A DNA stretch of 39,031 nt from Pseudoalteromonas sp. HM-SA03 (GCF_002289345.1 NZ_NSDG01000104.1:43099-82129); one strand, 5' to 3'. Positions 26,834 to 37,304 are shown, numbered from the stretch's first letter. Notes: generated by a model not told the origin, from the letters alone. Numbers and translations: made by a program.

Positions 26834-27571
26834 TCACAACAATTTACCAATTAATACCAGCCCAAGCATGAGCAGTAGTCCATTCATCACCAGCAAAAAT
26901 TGCTTTTTAGGTAAGCGTTTCGCTAGGTGTACACCGAGTCTATTACCGAGCAACGCTAAAGGTGTAAAACAGATAGCAAGCAGCACATGTTGCCACTGTA
27001 ACAACCCAGTTGCGGAGAAGGTCGCCAGCTTAATCACATTCATCAGTGCAAATAGTACCGCAACCGTCGCGATATAAGCCGTAGGCTCCAATTTTCGAGC
27101 GTTAAAATACACCATGAGTGGTGGGCCGCCAGCATGAATTAAGGTGGTGGAGATACCAGCTGCGGTAGAGGTGCTAGCGGCCAGTAACCTTAAGTGCCCA
27201 ACACTTTCAGGTGTATTTTTAATCAGTAAGCTTTTAAGCGCAAATATTATGCTCATCGCTGCAATCACAACCGTTAGCCAAAACTCACTGACGCCTTGAA
27301 GAAAAAGCGTTGCTAAGGCTATCCCGACTAGTGTACCTGGCAATAACTGCTTTAATTCTGACACATTCCATAAGCGCCAATAGCTCTTCAGGCTAAAAAC
27401 ATCCGCGACGATAAGTAGCGGAAGCATCAACGCAATGGCGTCTCTTGGATTCAACACCATCATCAAAATTGGAACAGAAAACGCCCCTAACGCGCCTGCA
27501 AAGCCAGACTTTGAAATACCACTTAGCAGAACGACAAGGGCAATTACTGCAAGTTGAATTGGTTCTGTCAT
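26834..27571 (-). CDS. TauE/SafE (TSUP) family permease
   Basis: The product has 245 residues with about eight membrane helices, and the family signatures GISKSGFAGALGAFSVP near the start and HAGGPPLMVYF in the middle. Members export sulfite or organosulfur compounds or other small anions. The substrate is unknown here. It is next to pirin and a LysR regulator. Confidence 0.9.
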   Translation of the reverse strand: MTEPIQLAVIALVVLLSGISKSGFAGALGAFSVPILMMVLNPRDAIALMLPLLIVADVFSLKSYWRLWNVSELKQLLPGTLVGIALATLFLQGVSEFWLTVVIAAMSIIFALKSLLIKNTPESVGHLRLLAASTSTAAGISTTLIHAGGPPLMVYFNARKLEPTAYIATVAVLFALMNVIKLATFSATGLLQWQHVLLAICFTPLALLGNRLGVHLAKRLPKKQFLLVMNGLLLMLGLVLIGKLL

Positions 27572-27617
27572 TCTTCAATTCCTTTAATTTTAGGCGCTGA
27601 ATTTAATACCAATTTGC

Positions 27618-28307
27618 TTAGTTAAGTAATAAAAACCACAGCGCTTCAACATCTGTTACTGCAGTAACCTGCATGTTGTCACCGGCATTCAGGCCGATGC
27701 CATCGCCTTGCTGAAATGCCTCACCATCAAGCGTCGCTTCGCCGCCAACAATGTGCAAATAGGCTTTTTGCGCGTGCGCATTCAGCTCAATCTGTTGACC
27801 TTGATGTAGCTGCAAGCGGTGTATTTCAGCTTCTGCATTGATACTCAGAGTGCCCTGTGCGCCTGTAGGCGTAACAATCGGCGTAAGTGCACTACTTTGT
27901 TTAATTTGAATTTGTTCATAACTCGGCGTTATGCCTTTAAGCTTTGGCTCTATCCAAATTTGTAAAAAATGGGCAGGCGCTGTCTTTGAAGCATTATATT
28001 CTGAATGAAGAATGCCACTACCGGCGCTCATTCTCTGAACTTCACCTGCCGCCACAGTAAACTGATTACCCATACTATCTTGATGTGCTAATTCACCGTC
28101 AATGACATAGGAAATAATTTCCATATCTCGGTGACCATGAGTATCAAAGCCATGACCACCAAGTACTGTGTCATCATTGATCACCCTAAGATTACCAAAT
28201 CCCATGTGGGCGGGATCATAATATCGACCAAATGAGAAACTATGTTGGCTTTGCAACCAACCAAAATCTGCTTTACCTCTATCTTGTGCTTTTCGAATAT
28301 ATCGCAT
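27618..28307 (-). CDS. Pirin-family bicupin protein
   Basis: The product has about 229 residues from MRYIRKAQDRG, which has TTGGAGCGAAAC before the ATG. An in-frame start at 28325 lacks this. The metal-site residues HGHRDMEI and EVQRMSAGSGILHSE are those of pirin. Related proteins show quercetinase-like activity or redox-sensing roles. It probably shares control with the adjacent LysR gene. Confidence 0.92.
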   Translation of the reverse strand: MRYIRKAQDRGKADFGWLQSQHSFSFGRYYDPAHMGFGNLRVINDDTVLGGHGFDTHGHRDMEIISYVIDGELAHQDSMGNQFTVAAGEVQRMSAGSGILHSEYNASKTAPAHFLQIWIEPKLKGITPSYEQIQIKQSSALTPIVTPTGAQGTLSINAEAEIHRLQLHQGQQIELNAHAQKAYLHIVGGEATLDGEAFQQGDGIGLNAGDNMQVTAVTDVEALWFLLLN

Positions 28308-28390
28308 GTTTCGCTCCAAACGCATGTTGATGACCTTAGTCTATTGCCTGTTTGAAACGAATAAAATTTGATAATTTAACATCAATCATT

Positions 28391-29290
28391 CTATTCAACA
28401 GAATCTTCCAACTGCATGCACTGATATCTTAACTCACCAATAAAAGCGCGCGCGGCGGGCCCAAGCCTGTCACCATCTTTAAAAATAAGATGAAGCTGTG
28501 CTTTACGCTGACTATGTTGCGAAAGTGGTAGTGGTTTCAAGACGCCAGAGTCTAGTTGCGTTTTAATAGCCGGAATAGGTAACCAAGCAAATCCTAAGCC
28601 TTGCGCTATCATATCTATCGAGGTTGTCATATGGCTCACCGTCCAACGTTGATGCGCCCCCAACCATCCTTCATCTTTTTTACGCGAGATTGCAGAATCT
28701 CTCACTACGATTTGACGATGGGATTTTAAGTCTTCGAATGTAAGCGTACGACCAAATTGATGTAATGCGTGATTGGGATTTGCCACTGCAACAAACTCGA
28801 TTTGGCACAACTCTTCACTGAACCCATCTTGTAAAGTAACTGGAGAAATGGCGATATCTACGTCGGTATTTTGTAAAAGTTCTGATGCGCCTGTTAATAC
28901 TGATTCGACCAACTCGACACGCAATAAAGGGTATTGTGCAGATGTATTTTCTAGCACCTTATAGAGTACCTGCTGTGGGAAAATTTCATCGACCGCAATG
29001 CGCAATTGACTCTCAACTCCCTCGCCCAGCGTCTGCCCTACCGCTTCCACTTTTGCCGCTTCTTCCAAGAGATAATTGGCACGGCGCAGCATCATTTCAC
29101 CCGCTTCGGTTAACAGGGTTCTTCGCCCTTCGACTCTAAAAAGCTTAACACCAAGGCCTTCCTCAATTTTATGGACCGCAGTGTGGATACTTGACTGGCT
29201 TTTATGCACTTCTTTGGCAGCTTGATTAAAACCACCATATTCAACAACGGCTCTAAACATCCGCCATTGCTCTAGTGTCACTCTCAACAT
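28391..29290 (-). CDS. LysR-family transcriptional regulator
   Basis: The product has 299 residues. N-terminal wHTH (LEQWRMFRAVVEYGGFNQAAKEVHKSQSSIHTAV-type sequence) and a PBP2-type effector domain. The order LysR, pirin, TSUP on one strand suggests local regulation. TTAGG lies upstream of the ATG. Confidence 0.92.
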   Translation of the reverse strand: MLRVTLEQWRMFRAVVEYGGFNQAAKEVHKSQSSIHTAVHKIEEGLGVKLFRVEGRRTLLTEAGEMMLRRANYLLEEAAKVEAVGQTLGEGVESQLRIAVDEIFPQQVLYKVLENTSAQYPLLRVELVESVLTGASELLQNTDVDIAISPVTLQDGFSEELCQIEFVAVANPNHALHQFGRTLTFEDLKSHRQIVVRDSAISRKKDEGWLGAHQRWTVSHMTTSIDMIAQGLGFAWLPIPAIKTQLDSGVLKPLPLSQHSQRKAQLHLIFKDGDRLGPAARAFIGELRYQCMQLEDSVE

Positions 29291-29315
29291 ACTGATTTAA
29301 CCTAATATTTATACG

Positions 29316-31169
29316 TTATTGTTCAATGGCTGGTGGTTTATCTTCACAATTTTCACCATGGCAGGTATTAAGATCTTCTTGCGCTTTTTCGTCCGCCTGC
29401 AGCACCTGTTTAAGGTCAGCCATACGCTGACGGATCGCAATACCATAGCTTTCATCATCTCCCCACACATCGGCGAGCATGTGCATAGATTCAACATCGT
29501 GTTTGGTAAAGAGGTAACCCGCTCGTGCGACATCTTCTTCGCTATGGCCCAATAACTTGAGCGCCTGTTCACCTAACTTCACAGCAGAGACAAAGGTTTC
29601 TCGCTCAAACACAGTGACACCCAATTTTATCAGTTGATAGGCATGGCGACGGTCGGTCGCACGAACTACAAGTTTTAGGTTAGGGAAATGTTGCTGCGCC
29701 AACCTGATGATTTCGAGGGTTTTATCTGGCTCATCAATCGCCACGACCAGCATTTGCGCTTCGTGAGCCCCTGCGGCTTCGAGCAAATCTAATCGAGCAC
29801 CATCGCCATAAAACACTTGATTGCCAAAGCGGCGGAGTAATTCAATTTGGCTTGGGCTGTGATCCAAAATCGATAAATGATAACCCTGCGCATGAAGCAA
29901 ACGCCCTATCACTTGGCCAAAACGCCCGTAGCCGACCACAATAACATTTTGTGTCGCTTCCATCGTCTCTAAGCTATCTTGTTCTTGAGGAGTATTGGCC
30001 TGACGTTCAACTATTTTGTCGTAAAGAATAAAAATGAGGGGCGATCCGAGCATCGATACCGCAACAACCAGTGTGACTAACGCGACTTGATCTGGAGTTA
30101 AAATTGCTAAACTGCCAGTAACAGAAAGTAGTACAAACGCGAACTCTCCGCCTTGACACAGGGCTGCAGTAAATAACCATGTCGCTCGCTTATGCAGTGA
30201 AAACGCCGTTGCCAACAAATATAAAATAACCGCCTTTAACCCCATTAACAGCACCACTGACGCTAAAATAAATAACCATTTTTGTGCCAATAAGGAAAAG
30301 TCGATTGATGCGCCGACTGTCATGAAAAAGAGGCCAAGAAGTAACCCTTTAAACGGTTCAATATCGGCTTCTAATTCATGGCGAAATTCACTTTCCGCGA
30401 GAACAACACCCGCGAGAAATGTTCCAAGCGCTGGGGATAAACCAATGCTTTGCATCAATAACGCGGTTGCGATAACGATAAATAGCGCCACTACGGTAAA
30501 TAGTTCGCGCATTCGAGTGCTGGCAATATACCTAAATAACGGTGCGGCGACATAATGCCCAGCAGCGATAATAGCCAAAATCACAAAAACAGCGATAATC
30601 ACTTGGAGATAAGTCGGAAAAGCATGTAACAAATTGCCGTGACCATCACTCACAGCCAAATCACTAAATGCTAACAACGGCATAATCGCGAGAATGGGGA
30701 TCACGGCTATATCTTGAAATAACAACACTGAAAACGCATTTTGACCGCCAGATTGTTTAATCAAGCCTTTTTCATTTAAGGTTTGCAGTGCAATGGCGGT
30801 AGAAGACAGTGCCAACATTAACGCAATGGCTAATGATTGCTGCCACAAAAAGCCAAGCGCTAAATCAATCGCGAAATAGAGTACAGCCGTTGTTATAACC
30901 ACTTGTAAGCCACCGAGACCAACTATAGAGCGGCGCATTGTCCAGAGCCTTTTGGGCTGTAACTCAAGCCCGACTAAGAATAGCATCATCACTACACCAA
31001 ACTCGGCAAAGTGCATGACGTCCGTTTGCTCCCCCACAAGATGAAGAAGGTGAGGACCAATTAGGATCCCTGCCAATAAGTATCCAAGCACAGAGCCAAG
31101 CCCTAGCCGTTTAGCGATTGGCACCGCCAATATCGCAGCAGCCAAATAGATAGTCGCGAGCAGTAACAT
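29316..31169 (-). CDS. CPA2-family monovalent cation:proton antiporter (KefB/KefC-like)
   Basis: The product has 617 residues. About twelve membrane helices (1-385), then a TrkA-N/RCK domain beginning NVIVVGYGRFGQVIGRLL, and a short tail. These are K+/H+ antiporters or glutathione-gated K+ efflux systems. I cannot choose between Kef subtypes from sequence alone. AGGTG precedes the ATG. Confidence 0.9.
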   Translation of the reverse strand: MLLLATIYLAAAILAVPIAKRLGLGSVLGYLLAGILIGPHLLHLVGEQTDVMHFAEFGVVMMLFLVGLELQPKRLWTMRRSIVGLGGLQVVITTAVLYFAIDLALGFLWQQSLAIALMLALSSTAIALQTLNEKGLIKQSGGQNAFSVLLFQDIAVIPILAIMPLLAFSDLAVSDGHGNLLHAFPTYLQVIIAVFVILAIIAAGHYVAAPLFRYIASTRMRELFTVVALFIVIATALLMQSIGLSPALGTFLAGVVLAESEFRHELEADIEPFKGLLLGLFFMTVGASIDFSLLAQKWLFILASVVLLMGLKAVILYLLATAFSLHKRATWLFTAALCQGGEFAFVLLSVTGSLAILTPDQVALVTLVVAVSMLGSPLIFILYDKIVERQANTPQEQDSLETMEATQNVIVVGYGRFGQVIGRLLHAQGYHLSILDHSPSQIELLRRFGNQVFYGDGARLDLLEAAGAHEAQMLVVAIDEPDKTLEIIRLAQQHFPNLKLVVRATDRRHAYQLIKLGVTVFERETFVSAVKLGEQALKLLGHSEEDVARAGYLFTKHDVESMHMLADVWGDDESYGIAIRQRMADLKQVLQADEKAQEDLNTCHGENCEDKPPAIEQ

Positions 31170-31274
31170 AATAAAGACACCTGTTGTTGTTATCGTCTTT
31201 ATTATGTTCAGGGTAAGTGCATTTATCCAGTCTTCGTTCTAAAAAACAAAATATAAGTGACTAAAATCCAGCAA

Positions 31275-31703
31275 TTAATTTTGTAAATCCGAATATATTG
31301 TAGGATGGCAGATCTGCATCAAAATACTTGGATCTGGCACCGCAGCAAAGCCAAATTTTTCATATAGAGTATGCGCATCAAACGTTGCCAGCATAAAGCG
31401 CCTTAAGCCTTGTAGCTCTGGATGTTCAACCACGGCTTGAACAATCGCTTTGCCTACCCCTTTACCTCTGGCACTTTCCTCAACTATCACGTCAGCAAGA
31501 TAGGCAAAGGTGGCGTAGTCAGTTATCACACGACAAAAACCCTGAAACTCGCCTTTATCATCCAAACACATGAAACTCAGGCTATTTTGAATGGCTTTTT
31601 CTAGCAATGCTTTAGGCATTTGTTTTGCCCAATAAGCATTAGAGATCAGTGCATGGATAGTATCAAGGTGGCGCAAAATAAGAGGAGTATCAGTGGTTAT
31701 CAT
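31275..31703 (-). CDS. GNAT-family N-acetyltransferase
   Basis: The product has 142 residues from MITTDTPLIL (start 31703, with CGGGACAATA). An upstream TTG is less likely. The acetyl-CoA loop is VEESARGKGVGKAIV (R/QxxGxG type) and YEKFGF is the C-terminal signature. The substrate is unknown. Confidence 0.88.
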   Translation of the reverse strand: MITTDTPLILRHLDTIHALISNAYWAKQMPKALLEKAIQNSLSFMCLDDKGEFQGFCRVITDYATFAYLADVIVEESARGKGVGKAIVQAVVEHPELQGLRRFMLATFDAHTLYEKFGFAAVPDPSILMQICHPTIYSDLQN

Positions 31704-31724
31704 TATTGTCCCGGTTAACAGCAA

Positions 31725-31906
31725 GAGTAGAGCTAAAAATTAAGCGATTTTTAGCACGAAGCAAAGTGAAATTTTCAAAGTCATAAATCTTTCATTATTT
31801 CGTCACCCTTCCGTAAATAAAGCGGCGTAATCTCCTTTTCGAAGACTCCCCTTGATTGATTTAGAGTTGTTGGCAGTGTTGACTCAGTTAACACTGCTTT
31901 TTTTTT
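31725..31906 (+). ncRNA. Candidate small RNA ending in a strong terminator
   Basis: GCAGTGTT...AACACTGC (31873-31897) is followed by nine T on the plus strand, yet no plus-strand gene precedes it. Upstream, GCTAAAAAT-TAAGCG-ATTTTTAGC (31732-31755) makes a second stem. The 150 bp between could be a small RNA convergent with feoB. No clear promoter was found. Confidence 0.3.
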
Positions 31907-31929
31907 GCTTGATACCAAAAAATAAAAAA

Positions 31930-31946
31930 CGGCGCTCTAAGCGCCG
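31930..31946 (-). terminator. Terminator of feoAB
   Basis: CGGCGC-TCTAA-GCGCCG lies 24 bp after the feoB stop and runs into TTTTTTATTTTTT leftward. Confidence 0.85.
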
Positions 31947-31969
31947 TAATTAACCAAACTTTTGAATAA

Positions 31970-34054
31970 CTAACCTAAGTTTATTTGATAGGTTGGTGGT
32001 TGGTTAAGTTTATTGCCGAGTCGGGATAATCCTTTCCACCATGCAAATCCAAACAACAACATCGCTACAATCCAAAGTGAAGCACTCGTCGGCGAGGTAC
32101 TTAACTGACTAGCTTGGTAAACTAAAGTCGCCATGATATAAGCAATTGAGGTCGTCCAGCCAATCACAAGCCACATCCACTTACCGCCAGATTCACGCTT
32201 AATTGCACCTAATACCGCTACACAAGGAGTATAGAGTAAGATAAAGACAAGATAACTAAATGCACCGATTTGACCATTAAATTTCGCGGCCATTGCAGTA
32301 AGTAGCGCAGTGCCACTTTCAGCGCCTGACTCTAATTCGTTAAGTCCTAATGGATCACCAAGGTTTGCGATAAGATCGTTACTATTGTCTACTATAGTCA
32401 TCAGCGCTTCTTGTAACGAAGCCAACAATGAAAACTCTCCACCTTCTTCTTCAGCACCGGTATAAAGCGCATCTAAAGTTCCGACGATGGCTTCTTTGGC
32501 GAACATACCAGTCACAACACCAACCGTCGCAGGCCAGTTTTCTTCTTTTAACCCAATTGGCTCAAAGATTGGCGTGACCACTTGTGCAACCTTCGCCAAA
32601 AGTGACCTATCGGTATTCTCATTGCCAAACGAACCGTCGGTACCAATCGAGTTTAATGCACTGAGTAAAATAACCACCATGACAATTGTTTTGCCAGCAC
32701 GTTTGATAAAGCCGCTCAGACGCTGCCAAGTGGTAATGAATATATTGCGCCAAATTGGCATATGATACGCTGGCATCTCGGTAAACGAGGGTAATTTTTG
32801 CGTTTTGAATACTTGCTTTCTAAATAAAAAGCCAGAACCTACCGCAACCACTATGCCAAGCAAATACAGACCAAAAACAACATTGGCTCCGTTCGTTGGA
32901 AAGAAAGCCGCAGCAAATAACGCATATACCGTCAAACGTGCGCCGCAGGACATAAATGGCGCCATAATAATCGTCAGTAATCTATCTGACTCTCGGCCCA
33001 TCGTTCTTGACGCCATAACCGCAGGCACATTACAGCCGAATCCAACGATCAAAGGTACAAAAGCATTGCCCGGTAGACCAATGGATGACATCAAACGGTC
33101 AATAACAAACGCGGCCCGAGAAAGATAACCACTGTCTTCCAAAATGGATAAGCACAGATATAGCACCGCAATAACAGGGATGAAGGTCGCCACTAATTGA
33201 ATACCCGCACCAAAACCATCAGCCAATAACACACCCAGCCATTGAGGTGCGCCAATATCTGCCAGCAAGATTTTTACACCATCGATGAGTAAGGCACCCA
33301 TTGCGATGTCGAAAAAGTCAATAAATACAGCGCCAACGTTGACTGCAATGGTAAACATTAGATACATCATGGCTAAGAAAATAGGCACACCAAGCCAGCG
33401 GTTGAGCACGATTTTATCAAGTGTTTCTGTCGTGTCTGCACGTTTTGGCGTTATGATACTTACACCATCAGCCAATTTTTTCACTGCTTGGTGACGGGCA
33501 ACCGCTTTTTCGAGGGGATCGCCGCTGGCGCTTTCGGTGTTTGCAGCCACAGGTGCTTTTGGAAAACGAGTGATCTGCGCGAGTTGTTCCAATAACGCTT
33601 CTTGCCCTGTACCTTTAGCGCCGTGGAAAGGCACTACAGGTAACCCTAACTGTTCAGAGAGTCTTTTTAAATCTAGCGTTCTCCCGCGCTGAGTTGCAAC
33701 ATCAACCATATTTGCAACAACGAGAATTGGTTTGCCTAACTCTTTCAGTTGGGAAGTCAATATTAGATTTCGCTGTAAGTTAGCGGCATCCACGATGTTA
33801 ATGATGACATCAGCTTCATTTTGCTTTAGGAAGTCACACGCGATTTGCTCATCTTGGCTTGGCTCAATTTGCTCCATGCTATAGAGACCGGGTAAATCTA
33901 CCAATTCTACGTTTGTGTTTTCTAAAGCAAAATAGCCGAATTTTTTCTCGACAGTTACCCCTGGCCAATTCCCTACTTTTTGTTTAGAGCCGGTCAGACG
34001 GTTAAATAATGTGGTTTTCCCGCAGTTCGGGTTGCCCACTAACGCAATTTTCAT
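31970..34054 (-). CDS. feoB: Ferrous iron transporter B
   Basis: The product has 694 residues. The G domain has GNPNCGKTT (7-15), DLPGLYS and NMVD, followed by the membrane core with gate motifs (GFGCNVPAVMASR, APFMSCGARLTVYA) and the final helices. It imports Fe2+ across the inner membrane. Slightly shorter than the E. coli protein. FeoA lies 17 bp upstream and no FeoC is seen. Confidence 0.96.
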   Translation of the reverse strand: MKIALVGNPNCGKTTLFNRLTGSKQKVGNWPGVTVEKKFGYFALENTNVELVDLPGLYSMEQIEPSQDEQIACDFLKQNEADVIINIVDAANLQRNLILTSQLKELGKPILVVANMVDVATQRGRTLDLKRLSEQLGLPVVPFHGAKGTGQEALLEQLAQITRFPKAPVAANTESASGDPLEKAVARHQAVKKLADGVSIITPKRADTTETLDKIVLNRWLGVPIFLAMMYLMFTIAVNVGAVFIDFFDIAMGALLIDGVKILLADIGAPQWLGVLLADGFGAGIQLVATFIPVIAVLYLCLSILEDSGYLSRAAFVIDRLMSSIGLPGNAFVPLIVGFGCNVPAVMASRTMGRESDRLLTIIMAPFMSCGARLTVYALFAAAFFPTNGANVVFGLYLLGIVVAVGSGFLFRKQVFKTQKLPSFTEMPAYHMPIWRNIFITTWQRLSGFIKRAGKTIVMVVILLSALNSIGTDGSFGNENTDRSLLAKVAQVVTPIFEPIGLKEENWPATVGVVTGMFAKEAIVGTLDALYTGAEEEGGEFSLLASLQEALMTIVDNSNDLIANLGDPLGLNELESGAESGTALLTAMAAKFNGQIGAFSYLVFILLYTPCVAVLGAIKRESGGKWMWLVIGWTTSIAYIMATLVYQASQLSTSPTSASLWIVAMLLFGFAWWKGLSRLGNKLNQPPTYQINLG

Positions 34055-34071
34055 ACGTGAGCCCTTTATAA

Positions 34072-34299
34072 CTATAAAACTTCAATTTCAACGAACTGTG
34101 CGTCGGCCTTACGCACGCTCACAAAGGTATCGCCAATTTTCACTTGTATCGGGCATCCAAGTGGTGCGACGTTAATAACTTTTATTTGCTCACCAGGAAT
34201 AATTCCAAGTGCCATTATTCGACTCAGTAACGCAGTATCTGGATGGGTAAGAGAAGTAATGGTCGCTGCGCTATTTTTGGAAAGTTTATCTAATGTCAT
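34072..34299 (-). CDS. feoA: Ferrous iron transport protein A
   Basis: The product has 75 residues with the SH3-like FeoA fold (LLSRIMALGIIPGEQIKVI, then APLGCPIQVKIGDTFVSVRK). It supports FeoB. No Shine-Dalgarno sequence is visible, and the candidate Fur box occupies that space. Confidence 0.93.
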   Translation of the reverse strand: MTLDKLSKNSAATITSLTHPDTALLSRIMALGIIPGEQIKVINVAPLGCPIQVKIGDTFVSVRKADAQFVEIEVL

Positions 34300-34300
34300 T

Positions 34301-34319
34301 GATTATGAGAACAATTTGC
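34301..34319. promoter_or_regulatory. Candidate Fur box of feoAB
   Basis: GATTATGAGAACAATTTGC matches the 19-bp Fur consensus at 13 positions and directly precedes the feoA start. A -10-like TATGAT lies about 40 bp upstream, so a bound repressor would sit downstream of the promoter. Confidence 0.4.
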
Positions 34320-34486
34320 AATAAAAGTATGGCGCATCATACCTCATTGACTATTTTCTTTAAACTAGATTGCGACAATAATCTATTATTGCATGTTATT
34401 TAAGGTGTTTACTAGTTCAGATGAGTTAAACCATTGCCATATGCCTGACAGTATTAAGGGGTCCAGCCAATGAGTAGCGACAAAAA

Positions 34487-35010
34487 ATGAACACTCAAAA
34501 GCATTGCAGTGGAATTAGACGTGTAAAATGCAACTATATCGAATGCTTTTAATAGATCAACTCTCTAAATCCAAACGAGAATAAATCCTAAAAGCCTGTA
34601 AAGAATTAGGTTATTTTGGCCCAAGCAAAGTAGCCCAACTGCGGCATAAGGGCTCGTTTAACATTGTCGCGCTGGTACTACCCGATAGCGTTAAATATAT
34701 GGTATCAGATCCCGTTGCGAGTAGCTTTATACGAGGGGTTGCAAGCGTTTTAGAAACTCAGCATATCAACGTACTGTTGTTCTCAAGCACCGCAGATAAT
34801 GTCGGTAACATCGTCAATTTTGTCGACGGCTTAATTTGTCATGGCCGCCTGTGTAACTCCAAGTTAATTGAGCATATTGCGAATGTTAGCAAACAGGTTG
34901 TAACGGTTGACTTTGACTTACCCGCGCATACCAGTAGTAATATCAAAATAGTGAAGAAAAAGGCCGAGAAGCAGCCAAACTCTTCTTGGATAAAAGCGAT
35001 GATAAAGTAA
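34487..35010 (+). pseudogene. LacI-family transcriptional regulator, broken
   Basis: Pieces of a LacI regulator occur in different frames: LKSIAVELDV then stop, ATISNAFNRSTL then stop, LSKSKRE then stop, and ILKACKELGYFGPSKVAQLR running into VSDPVASSFIRGVASVLE. They cover the HTH and the start of the ligand domain. The ligand domain then breaks off near 35010. Stops, frameshifts and truncation show decay. The longest surviving frame (34699-35010) is unlikely to be functional. Confidence 0.75.
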
Positions 35011-35084
35011 TGCTTGGCTATACCTTAAAAATGGGGTAAAGCTGTTAGTTGCCCCAAGATAAATACTTAAATATGAGAAGCCCC

Positions 35085-36188
35085 TTACGGACAACCACCC
35101 TCCATTTCGAAAAGCACCTCTCCCCAAGGATCATAGAATGTCCATGTACAAGACTCTCCACCTTGACCTCCACCAGAACTGCGACTTGGATATCGCCCAG
35201 TAGCCGGCGGTAAGTCAATCCCACCACCTGAAGTATCACTACTTTTCACACTCGCTTTTCTATATATATTAAGCGTCTCAAGAACACAATTCGATACTTG
35301 ATTGAGGCTTGCAGGACTCTCTCTTAAATAGCGCACGGTTATTCCTGCAAATTTCGTCATGTCTTTGTTTAAATCCATGCGGATATCATCACTAAACTCT
35401 AAATTATATACCACTCTATGATTGCCATTAATTTCATCATAAAATTCTACATCTATCATTCTTCTTCGCGGTACATACTCTACTTGATTTTTAAATCCAA
35501 CACCTCCCAAACCTATCTTGAAGCCAAACTGAGTAACACGAGTAGTCTCAAATGCCGCCCCTAAGCTACCATATTCTTCAATTAATTCATTTTCCGCACG
35601 TCTTCGCAGAGTCGTTCTTGTCCTATCGTCGAAAGCGAGTTTCGCAGCTCGGGTAATAGCTTCATTTTCACAGTTATTTTCAGATAACGCTTGCTGGCGG
35701 ATAATGCTAGTATCGATACCCAGCGTAGATTGCATACTTGATGAATTATACTCTTGGGAAACTTTCGTTGTTGCCCGGCCCCAAGCATCATAAGACTTGC
35801 TTAACTCGTCCACCAAATCATTTGCATAACGAGGAACAGCCTGAATAACGGCTTGTAAGTTATTGGTCAGCTCATGACGCCATCCACCTTGATTTGGATG
35901 TGACAGTTTATAAAGCCATTTTTCCTTTGTGACTGCATTAACAATTAATACGTTTTTAGGGCTTGAATAACAGGTTTGAGAGTAGTTGCGATCAAATGGA
36001 CCGCCATCATCATAACATGTGATTTCAGGTTCATACTTCTTTGCAAAACTCAGCGCGTTTCCAGTGTTACATGTGTAACACAATTCTGAATCATACATTT
36101 TTCTCGTTGCTGCCTCAGAATCAGATGAGTATGCAAAACCAAGAAAGCAAATTGACGCAAGTGTTACACCTGCTAAATGTATATTCAT
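35085..36188 (-). CDS. Secreted protein of unknown function
   Basis: The product has 367 residues with a signal peptide (MNIHLAGVTLASICFLGFAY). N-terminal Cys cluster (CYTCNTG, ITCYDD, QTCYSS), a helical middle with Arg-rich stretches (TRTTLRRRAENELIEEYG), a beta-rich C-terminal half, a Gly/Ser-rich linker (SSGGGQGG) and a final pair of Cys (ESCTWTF and GGCP). AGGAAAATATAA precedes the ATG. No family is recognised. It is the only intact gene among pseudogenes. Confidence 0.78.
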   Translation of the reverse strand: MNIHLAGVTLASICFLGFAYSSDSEAATRKMYDSELCYTCNTGNALSFAKKYEPEITCYDDGGPFDRNYSQTCYSSPKNVLIVNAVTKEKWLYKLSHPNQGGWRHELTNNLQAVIQAVPRYANDLVDELSKSYDAWGRATTKVSQEYNSSSMQSTLGIDTSIIRQQALSENNCENEAITRAAKLAFDDRTRTTLRRRAENELIEEYGSLGAAFETTRVTQFGFKIGLGGVGFKNQVEYVPRRRMIDVEFYDEINGNHRVVYNLEFSDDIRMDLNKDMTKFAGITVRYLRESPASLNQVSNCVLETLNIYRKASVKSSDTSGGGIDLPPATGRYPSRSSGGGQGGESCTWTFYDPWGEVLFEMEGGCP

Positions 36189-36281
36189 TTATATTTTCCT
36201 TAATAATTACATCGAATAAATCGGGTACAGTATAATATTAAAAACATAAAAAAAACAATATATTTACAATATAAAACGCTA

Positions 36282-36658
36282 TTAGATTCTTTTTGAGGTA
36301 TAACCTGCCAATATCAAAAAGGTGCTTGATAGCAGCAGACATGCAACCAAACCATAATGCAGAAATACCCAGCCGGATAAAACGGTTCCTATCAGTCTTC
36401 CCATTGCGTTCGCCATATAATAGAAGCCCACCTCAAGTGACACTCCATCAATATCAGCCAAACCCACTATGAGGTAGCTGTGAATAGATGAATTGATAGC
36501 AAACACAAACCAACCTCCCGCGCAGCAAACAACATATTAATTGATCGGCTTTTTAAAAATATATCGCTAAATTTGGGCTTGCTTTTAACCACCCCTAAAT
36601 CACTTTTTAAGCTGATAAGGCTAAACAACCTCACTAGTAACAACATGATTACCATCAA
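36282..36658 (-). pseudogene. arsJ: Remnant of ArsJ-like MFS transporter
   Basis: Two minus-strand frames carry ArsJ-like pieces: RLFSLISLKSDLGVVKSKPKF...SINMLFAAR, then in another frame NSSIHSYLIVGLADIDGVSLEVGFYYMANAMGRL and the last helices. The stretch between them, about 100 residues in the family, is missing, so the gene has an internal deletion and frameshift. ArsJ exports 1-arseno-3-phosphoglycerate. Recognition is from family memory. Confidence 0.5.
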
Positions 36659-37304
36659 CGGCTTTGATGTACTTTCAGTTACGCCCCACTCTGTTCATTT
36701 CACAACCACGCAAGGCTTAGGTAGTAATAATCACATTCATTTAGGGGATATGCGAGACGGAATGCCTTCTGTAGTTGATAGTATCGGCTTTGAAGCAAAT
36801 TTCAATCTAGGTAATGACTGGCAAATCGAGTATCTTAGGCACATTTATGTCACCTTCCGTGCTGAGGTCGCACATATATAGCCAAGCAATTGCCGAGAGC
36901 ATAGCTGAGACAGATGCAACACTCACCTTTGCCAACGGACCAAAAGCGGATCAAGCGTTCAATCAAACACTACTAATGCGCGTTTATATCTTCGAAGGGG
37001 AAATCAATAATTTCGACAACATCATGGATGACTTAAAACTCACCAAATCACTTGGTACTGACACGTCACTCACCTTCGGCTACTTCATGTCGTCGCAGAG
37101 TATTAATATGTCTTGGTTATGGAATTCGTCTTGCTCGAAGTTACAGGAGGTAACGCAGCGCCTGTCAACGAGGCTGCTGAAGATGAAGTGACACAATATG
37201 AATCTGGTATCAAACAAAAGTTTGAACAAGATACTATCGGTTTAAGCCTGATCACGGGGTATTTCATTTCTGCTCAAATACGCTTACCAATGCAGAAGTT
37301 TTAA
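36650..37304 (+). pseudogene. TonB-dependent receptor remnant
   Basis: Several short frames encode beta-barrel-like sequence. SLTFGYFMSSQSINMSWLWNS continues in another frame as EFVLLEVTGGNAAPVN, as in TonB-dependent receptors of Alteromonadales. No plug domain or C-terminal strand remains. Frameshifts and truncation mark it as dead. Confidence 0.45.

Noticed and set aside
29309..29572. Second-frame minus-strand ORF inside the CPA2 antiporter gene
   Set aside because: It overlaps the 3' end of a clear transporter gene in another frame and shows no coding character.
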